Origin: Cryptomeria japonica
Lineage: Eukaryota; Streptophyta; Pinopsida; Cupressales; Cupressaceae
DNA: 64,000 bases
Direction of reading: 5' to 3'
Assembly (NCBI RefSeq): GCF_030272615.1
Contig: NC_081411.1
Span: 828,808,897 to 828,872,896, forward strand
Below the pieces are notes generated by a model that worked only from the letters and a program-made list of their open reading frames with translations, made no database searches and was not told the DNA's origin. The position numbers and the translations under genes were made by a program. Within the stretch, counting starts at the first letter, position 1; each line of letters opens with the position of its first letter. Below are positions 57,663 through 64,000 of the stretch, piece after piece.

Positions 57663-60600
57663 TCATGTCATCTGTAACAACCTTTCATCTAGAATCTTAT
57701 TCCCTTTCCAATTCTCTTTCTTAGCATATGCAATGAATTTTGTCACGATTCCTTCGATTTCTGTGATTGGAATCTCGGGAAGATTCTTGATACTCTCTTC
57801 TAAGTGGATGACCTGATCGAATGCATCTAGAAGAGCTGCGTCCCAAGTAGGTTCAAGTTCCTTTGTTCTATCAATCAGGAGCATGGTGGCATACATCTGA
57901 TCATACTGCTCATCTGTAACATCTGCGTCCTTGCGAAAGATGATCTTGATTCTATCCTCAAATTCCTGGATATCCACATCTGTCTCGACCTCGATCCTTC
58001 TGCCAAGAATGGTACGAAGTACCTCAAATACTCTGTCCTGGATCGGATTGATCACCTCCTCAACTTGACCACATCTAACACTGATGTCCTCGAAGAGAAC
58101 ACTCTTTATATGGAGTGAGGTTGACCACTGAAACAAACTGTGAGAATCACCTTCTAAGATCCTCTCCTGCGTTAAAATTCTTCTGGATGTGTGTCTTATT
58201 ACTTTCAAGACAGGGATGACAACGTCCTTGGTATGGGCAAATGCAGCTACTGTTGCCATCAATCTGTGGATTATCTCAAGAACTTGGATAGCCTGATGAA
58301 TGATCTTTGACATCCTTGTAACAAATTCTATAGCCACTGTATGAGATCTATCCATCCAACTGCATGTACGCTGGACCAGGTTCCTGAATCTTTCTGCTTC
58401 ATTGATCGATTGAAGGGGCAATGCCTGCACTGGTGATCTAACTGGATCCTGACGTCCCAAAGGTTCATTGATGTGACTGAAATATGTCCTCCATGCACCG
58501 ACCTCTCTCTCAAGCTTTCTATTCTTTTCCACCTCTTCTCTAAACTTGTCCTTCAATGCCTCAAATGTGTCGGTGGCATCATCTAAAGTCTGCTCTGTTG
58601 TGGATGGTCCTAACTCAAAAGTCTGTATATCATAATCCTCTGCTAGGATCTCACCCTCATATTTATCTGCTGCCGGTGTAGCTATCTGTAGTTTTCGGGA
58701 TCCAGTCTCATCTCGAATCATCTTGGACATCTTTGTAGCCTTCTTCTTCTCTGTTGTCATATGTGAACGTCCAAGAAGGCTCTCTAAATCAATTGCACTG
58801 TCCTCGTCCTCAATTACGATCACCCTAGTCAATCTTTCCTTCAACCAATCTGGGATATTCGATCTTGTCTCTTGAACTTGAATTTCTTTATGTACTATTT
58901 CTTCTTGTCTGGGAGGAGATGTTACTTCATTATCATTATCTAAATCATAGTCTTGGAGAGATCCATCTGACGAAACATGCTGTGCCTGTCCTTCCTCCTG
59001 CCTGTCATTTTGTACCATCGACTCCATGGACTCTTCCACTCGAACTGTTCTATTTTCCGGTCTGGAAGAAGTACCTGGTGTTTGATCTTTGTTAGCACCT
59101 TGCTTTTTCTTGGAAGACTCTTTCTTTTCTGATCTTTCCTTTCTCTTTGAACCTCTCGAATGGAGATTGCCCTCACTGGCACATCGAAGGTTACCTTCAC
59201 CTGAATTCCTAGGATTAGGATTGCCTTCACTAACACTTGCTCCACCTTCGGCTGGTTTATCTTCCAAAGTGAAAGACATAGCTATGCCTTGTTCTCTCAA
59301 CTTCTGATGCTGAACGTCTACCCATCTGCGAGTACAAGACAAGACTGGTGCCATCAAATCATCTAAATCCACGACCTCGGGCTCATTCCAATTCAAACTT
59401 ATTGTTTTGCTTTCTCTATCATATGAAGACTGGATGTGCCTGCCATTGTCCTGAGCTTGGTCGGCCACTCTGTAAATCCTGCATTTCCTGATGAAATCCA
59501 AAGGCAATCTAGAATGTATCTTACGTTTCACTTCAAGATCATCTAGGAGGTTCATCATAAAATCTTCAATTTGGTGCTCATGTCTAAATCTTCTACCGAC
59601 TGTCTCCTCTAAATGTCCATGGGGATCAAAACTATTCCTCCAAGCAAAAGATGAAAAAGAATACAAGGCTAACTCCTTCTCTGCGTCATCCATGGCTAAG
59701 ACATTAGGACATACCTCAACTGAATTACCCAAAATAATAGGTACCTGAACTCCATTCTGATGTCTGTGTCTGAATGCCTTCACATATGCTGCCAACTGCC
59801 TTGTTACTTCAAGTAACACAATTCTGTCTGTCGGATATCTTGGCAACATGTATGGAGGTAAAGGACATCCATGCACTCTAATGTAAGTGAACTTGGGAAA
59901 CTGAATGAACCAAGCACCGTACCTCTTGATGAACTCCTGGGCATCCTGAGATAATCTGTTGTGAATCCCTCCTTGCAACGTCCTTGTGATGTTCATCGTG
60001 AAAGTATCATTGACTAACTTGTAGTTCTTTCCTGGCGGATGATGCAAGTAGGTATAGGATTCACAAGCTCTGACCTCGCCGGGTCCTCTTCCAATCACTC
60101 CTCTGTGAGGTAGTCCTGCGTACTCAACGCTCCTAATTAAGGCATAGATGATGTACGAACTCATGTGGAAGGACTTAGTAGCCCCGAGTCTTCTCAACTG
60201 TACGTCTAAGCAATGACTAATTATTCTAGCCCAATGTATTGTACCCTTTCCTTGAACAATCACCTGGATGAAGTAAAACATCCACCTCTCAAAATAGAAG
60301 GCATGAGGTGCTCCTGTAACTCTGTTGAGCATGGTAATCAAATTTCTGTACTCCTCCTGGAAATCAATCCGATGCGGTGTGTTCGGTACCTTGCTTAGAC
60401 GGGGACGACTCTTGAGTAGCCAGTTCTTGTTAATTATGCTTAGGCAAGCATCTGGATCATCATCGTACACTGATCTGGCTCCTTCAATGCTCTTGTATAT
60501 CATGTCCCTGTGCTCTGGAAGATGGAAGGCTTCACTTATGGCTTCCTCTGAGAGGTACGCCAAAGTGTTTCCTTCATTGGACACAATTGTCCTGGACTGT

Positions 60601-60884
60601 GGATTGTAGTGACGGGCACACTCGATCATCAACTCGTGGCACTGAATAGCTGGAGGAAAACCGGCCGCCTTAATGATGCCACTCTCTATTATTCTCCGGG
60701 CGACAGGTGATGGCTTGCCAATGTAAGGGACCTCTCGAAACTTCTTCGTGCTAAAGTTCCCCAAGTTGGTATCTCCAATGTTGCTCCACTTCGACACGAT
60801 CTTGGTCTCCACTTCTTCGGTCTTCTGATCTTCTTTCATGAGAGCCGAGCGACTGGTGGATGCTCCTGCCTTTGGGGTCGCCAT
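57663..60884 (-). CDS. Intact 1,073-residue protein of the E family, function unknown
   Basis: Start taken as the ATG at 60884 (MATPKAGASTSR), because E1-E3 begin at the equivalent place after an AGGTA-type context; an upstream in-frame ATG at 60923 is less likely. Residues 28-130 hold KWSNIGDTNLGNF, IKAAGFPPAIQC and LAYLSEEAISEAFHLP; 199-226 RWMFYFI and GTIHWARIISHCL; 289-312 KLVNDTFTMNITRTLQGGI; 347-364 LPRYPTDRIVLLEVTRQL. Residues 578-595 are lysine-rich and could be a nuclear signal. About 780-830 looks like a coiled coil. The C-terminus ends KILDERLLQMT. There is no signal peptide, membrane segment, zinc knuckle, DDE, YVDD or protease motif. The pattern G...L.YLSEEAI...F.LP followed by an I.WARII helix is faintly like the putative plant transposon protein domain found in other plant elements; this is inference. 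The open frame of this length and the paralogues in E1-E3 argue for past selection. Confidence 0.82.
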   Translation of the reverse strand: MATPKAGASTSRSALMKEDQKTEEVETKIVSKWSNIGDTNLGNFSTKKFREVPYIGKPSPVARRIIESGIIKAAGFPPAIQCHELMIECARHYNPQSRTIVSNEGNTLAYLSEEAISEAFHLPEHRDMIYKSIEGARSVYDDDPDACLSIINKNWLLKSRPRLSKVPNTPHRIDFQEEYRNLITMLNRVTGAPHAFYFERWMFYFIQVIVQGKGTIHWARIISHCLDVQLRRLGATKSFHMSSYIIYALIRSVEYAGLPHRGVIGRGPGEVRACESYTYLHHPPGKNYKLVNDTFTMNITRTLQGGIHNRLSQDAQEFIKRYGAWFIQFPKFTYIRVHGCPLPPYMLPRYPTDRIVLLEVTRQLAAYVKAFRHRHQNGVQVPIILGNSVEVCPNVLAMDDAEKELALYSFSSFAWRNSFDPHGHLEETVGRRFRHEHQIEDFMMNLLDDLEVKRKIHSRLPLDFIRKCRIYRVADQAQDNGRHIQSSYDRESKTISLNWNEPEVVDLDDLMAPVLSCTRRWVDVQHQKLREQGIAMSFTLEDKPAEGGASVSEGNPNPRNSGEGNLRCASEGNLHSRGSKRKERSEKKESSKKKQGANKDQTPGTSSRPENRTVRVEESMESMVQNDRQEEGQAQHVSSDGSLQDYDLDNDNEVTSPPRQEEIVHKEIQVQETRSNIPDWLKERLTRVIVIEDEDSAIDLESLLGRSHMTTEKKKATKMSKMIRDETGSRKLQIATPAADKYEGEILAEDYDIQTFELGPSTTEQTLDDATDTFEALKDKFREEVEKNRKLEREVGAWRTYFSHINEPLGRQDPVRSPVQALPLQSINEAERFRNLVQRTCSWMDRSHTVAIEFVTRMSKIIHQAIQVLEIIHRLMATVAAFAHTKDVVIPVLKVIRHTSRRILTQERILEGDSHSLFQWSTSLHIKSVLFEDISVRCGQVEEVINPIQDRVFEVLRTILGRRIEVETDVDIQEFEDRIKIIFRKDADVTDEQYDQMYATMLLIDRTKELEPTWDAALLDAFDQVIHLEESIKNLPEIPITEIEGIVTKFIAYAKKENWKGNKILDERLLQMT

Positions 60885-61374
60885 ACCTACACAACATTTC
60901 ATTATAAGAAATAGATTTTGCAATAAATAACGTAAATAAGAGAGATAAATTTTTTAGGAAACATCATGATAAGTCTCTAGAGTTATCATTTCCTAAAAAA
61001 AAAAAAAAACAACGATTGAGCTAAGAGATTCAAAATTCAAAATTTCAAAACTTGAAATATGACGATGAATGAATAAAGCAATAATAATTAAAATCGCCAT
61101 ACCTCGATAGAGAGCTAACTCTAGAATGCAAAAAACAAAATTCGCCTAGGCAAAAATTGAAGTATAAAATAGTCTTCAATGTGGTCTCCTCAAGTTCGCA
61201 TTTGGTGTGGTCTTCAAATTCGCACCACCCTTGATAACTAAGCGCCACCCTTGGTTTGAATTCGCACCACCCTTGGAGTGTCTACGCCACCTTCGATAAT
61301 ATTCGCACTATCTTCACTTCTCCTCAATTCGCATGAAAAAATGATTATGTAAAAATGAAATCTTTCACCCTTCA

Positions 61375-61380
61375 TATATA
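61375..61380 (-). promoter_or_regulatory. Putative TATA box of E4
   Basis: Minus strand TATATATGAAGG, about 490 bp before the ATG and just downstream of the hairpin array. The extra distance fits a 5' untranslated region with an intron, since the ATG is preceded by TGTGTAGGT. Confidence 0.45.
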
Positions 61381-61707
61381 GCGCGCTCATCCTTTCACCC
61401 CTTAGGCCGACTCGCTTAATAAAACCATTTTTTTAAAATGATTTGCAATAAAATAACAAGGCCGACTTGCTTAATTGAGCGCTCCAAATCGATTTTTATT
61501 AATTAATTAATTAATTATAAATGCCTTGCGTTTTTTAAATGTGAATTTCGATTTTTAAATAAAGGCAAAAAATAATTAATAAAAGATAACGCCATATTAA
61601 ATGCTAAATAAAATGGATATTCAATTTTTTAAATTGATTTAGCATTTGAGGAAAATTCGAATTGCTCACTTGGCGCCAAAATTGGAGAAAAGGAAGGGAC
61701 GTACCTC

Positions 61708-63308
61708 ATCGCTCTGGTCCCTTGGAGAGGGACAGGAGCGATCCATGATTTTGGTCTTGATTTTGCATTTCTTACGTCCAACTCCTTCATCTTCGCGTTG
61801 AAAATCGATCATCATGATGAGTCCTTCGAATTTGATCATCTTGCATGCGTACTTAAATACCTTTTGAGTGTTCATCGCCCTTGTCCCTTGGAGAGGGATA
61901 GGAGCGATCTCCAAATTTCCACGTTCAATATGCATCTTTGTTCCTCAATCTTTCATTGTTAGCGAATAACATCTATGCTCATTCCTTTTGCGCTTATTCC
62001 ATTTGTCTTCATTATGTGTTTGGACGTATTAAAGGGACCATCGCCCTTGTCCCTTGGAGAGGGACAGGAGCGATCCACGTTTTCTCCTTGACCTTGGCAA
62101 CTTTACACTTTGATCTCCTTTGCAATGTCCTTCAAACGTCGTCCTTCACTCTTCCTAACCTCGCTTCGCTTTGATCTTGAAGGAACGTGAGTGTTTTTGA
62201 TAGTATCGCCTTGGTCCTTGTCCAAAGGACAGGAGCGATGTGAGGCTTTTATATTATTTGGTGATGTTTGGACGTTCAACACTCTTGCGAATTATCTTCA
62301 AACGATGCCTTGGACCATATGCTATCTTATGACGTCTTGACTTAGCTCGAACTTGAAGCAAAACGAGGAATCCAAAGCAAATCGCCCTGGTCCCTTGGAG
62401 AGGGACAGGAGCGATATAGTCTCCATGCTCAAAATGATGATCATTTTACGTTCAAAACCCTTGTATATCATCTTTTTATCATACCATGGACCCTCTAAAA
62501 CATTGCAACATCTTGTCCTTACGTAAATTTTGCATGAAATGACCAATGCATTCAACATCGCCCTGGTCCCTTCCTGAGGGACAGGAGCGATCTAGGCTAT
62601 AGGGTGCGAATTTCATCATTGCGACGACCCTTGAATGTTTGTGCTTTCTAAAGACGTCTTGAAGTGTCCCTCGCCACCTTGTCTTGACTTGTATCGACCT
62701 TGAACTTGCATAAGAAGTAACATCACCATTGTATCGCCCTGGTCCCTTGGAGAGGGACAGGAGCGATCCTCCTTTTGTAGCCTTTACCTCACTTTGCCAG
62801 GTTCCAAGTTTATATTCAACGGACTCGTCCTTCTTCACTCCATTCGTCCATGCCTTGACATCATCTTGACCTTTATCTGGATTTTGCATAATGAAGGAAA
62901 TCGCTCTGGTCCCTTGGAGAGGGACAGGAGCTATAAGGTATTTCGCCCTGGTCCCTTGGAGAGGGACAGGAGCGATTTGGTCAATATAGGTCATTTTCCT
63001 TCGTTTCAGCATCTCAAATTATATTCATTTGGCAAAGCATCTTCCTTTGGACGTCCTCAAATTGTTAAGTCATCAAAATCTTGCAAGAACAAGGCGAAAT
63101 TTGATTTGTAGCTCCGGTCCTTCAGTGAGGGACAGGAGCGATTTTCCTCCTGGAGGCATTTCTGTGCTCATGAAAATCTTCAATTTATATTCAATGGAAA
63201 GATATCGCCGTTCTCCATCACTTCCAACTTGAAATTTGTCTGGACTCTGCAGGGATGATGAAATATTTGAAAATGAGCTCCCGTCCTTCACTGAGGGACA
63301 GGAGCGAT
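61708..63308 (-). repeat. E4 leader array, eleven 35-bp hairpins at ~170-bp steps
   Basis: On the plus strand each unit runs from ATCGCCCTGGTCCCTTGGAG to AGGGACAGGAGCGAT. Starts: 61708, 61874, 62040, 62205, 62381, 62557, 62733, 62900, 62942, 63108, 63274; steps 166, 166, 165, 176, 176, 176, 167, 42, 166, 166. Each folds as a 15-bp stem with a 5-base loop and one or two mismatches. Copy 62205 has T in the left arm and A in the right arm where most have C and G, a paired change. The 130-140-bp spacers are largely dissimilar, with weak shared words (ACGTTCAA, CTTGAAC). Confidence 0.93.
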
Positions 63309-63756
63309 TTTGCTCCTACAGGCCAAAATAACATGATTTTTCACATTTTAACACTTCACGAGGTGGAAACAAATCAATTCCAATGCCCAGGATCAAAATC
63401 AAAAAAAGTCAAAATTTGGTCAAAATATTCAATCAGACAAAAATTCACATTTCACTGTCAACACTTAGACAAATTTAAAGCTCTGCATCAACATTCCAAT
63501 TGAAAATTAGACCATTTTGGTGAACTCATTGCATTCAAAATTGGCATCCTAGAAAAGGAAGCTCGAAAGCTCTCAAAAACGACTGGATTTTGGCCTGAAA
63601 AGACAAAATTTAAAACCCTAAGGCTTGACCCTAAATCCAGACGACCAACTAACTAACAAAATCCTAAAAACGAAAGCAAAAGCGAGCGAAAGACAAGCAA
63701 AAAGAGGGGGTCCCCATTTGCGATGGGGCGATGTGTGAAATGGTCACAACAGGCAG

Positions 63757-64000
63757 CAAAAGGATCAGGTGGTTGTATTTAGGAGAGCATTGCCACCCAT
63801 CATATGTCTATTGGTATGTCGCCATTTCAGGCCTTGTATGGTTATGATTCTTTGTCTTTCGTAAGCTTAGCCTTTGATGAAAATAGAGCACCTCAAGCTA
63901 GAGATTGGTTGCAGGATAATCAAGATATCCTTAGAGCCCTCAAAGATAATATTTAGTAGGCTCAGAATCAACAGATGTTATATGTAGACCGACACATGAC
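63757..64000 (+). pseudogene. gypsy integrase remnant, right part
   Basis: Continues the integrase interrupted by E4: from about 63797 it reads THHMSIGMSPFQALYGYDSL, then ENRAPQARDWLQDNQ and DILRALKDNI, two TAG codons (63954-63959), AQNQQMLYVDRHM, up to the window edge. The related element at 13814-20965 has one Q codon and one TAG at the same pair of positions. Confidence 0.88.

Larger units (their letters stand above)
56610..63751 (-). mobile_element. E4: TGTTG/CAACA element with intact ORF
   Basis: Plus strand begins TGTTGACGTGTATTTTATAC and ends GTGTGAAATGGTCACAACA. The exact 5-bp duplication GGCAG lies at 56605-56609 and 63752-63756, and gypsy integrase sequence continues on both sides, so the limits are certain. 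In its own orientation: 5' hairpin (CCCCATCGCAAATGGGG), an array of 35-bp hairpins (63308-61708), TATA (61380), ORF (60884-57663), second TATA (57478), 3' terminus. It is 7,142 bp and the best-preserved family member here. No LTR pair and no reverse transcriptase, integrase or transposase domain is visible. Confidence 0.95.

Noticed and set aside
61708-63308. Regularly spaced palindromic repeats resembling a CRISPR array
   Set aside because: The context is a eukaryotic mobile element with no cas genes; spacers are ~135 bp, weakly related to each other, and the same position in sister elements holds unrelated tandem arrays.

Overview
The window is nuclear DNA of a land plant, probably one with a large, repeat-filled genome and very long introns; a gymnosperm fits, but the species cannot be fixed from the sequence. 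The evidence is plant Ty1/copia and Ty3/gypsy chromodomain retrotransposons, hAT remnants, nested insertions at several levels, AT-rich spacer, and a single exon of the plant iron/nickel exporter ferroportin (IREG/FPN). No rRNA, tRNA or prokaryotic-type gene was seen.

The central feature is a family of five elements, here called E1 to E5: E1 785-9530 (+), E5 10665-29009 (-), E2 21608-28347 (+), E3 44393-50917 (+), E4 56610-63751 (-). All begin TGTTGTGACC or a close variant (E5 is more diverged), end in CAACA, and are flanked by 5-bp target duplications. None shows long terminal repeats of its own. Their order is: 5' terminus with a CCCCAT/ATGGGG hairpin, an array of regularly spaced short motifs, a TATA box, one long ORF of about 1,070-1,100 codons, a second TATA-like box about 800 bp before the 3' end, and the terminus. 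The ORF is intact only in E4, broken in E2 and E3, split by a copia element in E1, and not recognisable in E5. The array sequence and period differ completely in each element. The elements are either LTR-free transposons or giant solo LTRs with an ORF in the U3 region.

Layout. 1-784 and 9536-10664: 5' LTR, primer-binding site and gag of a degenerate gypsy element (host A), split by E1, which itself contains a young copia element (2659-8865). 10665-29009: E5, which contains a chromodomain gypsy element (13814-20965) and E2. 29015-38190: probable continuation of host A, split by a second, gag/protease-only copia-type element (30074-35987), with a gypsy 3' end and LTR start near 37660. 38190-43840: mostly unrecognised, with the ferroportin exon at 41156-41293 and an LTR-like stretch after 42642. 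43841-51075: a ~90-bp minisatellite split by E3. 51624-53078: a hAT-type element with an 8-bp target duplication. 53676-55716: two hAT transposase remnants and a tandem duplication. 55785-64000: remnant of a third gypsy element split by E4.

The only host-gene sequence recognised is the ferroportin exon, so much of the window may be intron of that gene. Most nonsense codons in the retroelements and in E2/E3 are TAG where related copies or the family have glutamine, which fits C-to-T decay at methylated CAG sites.
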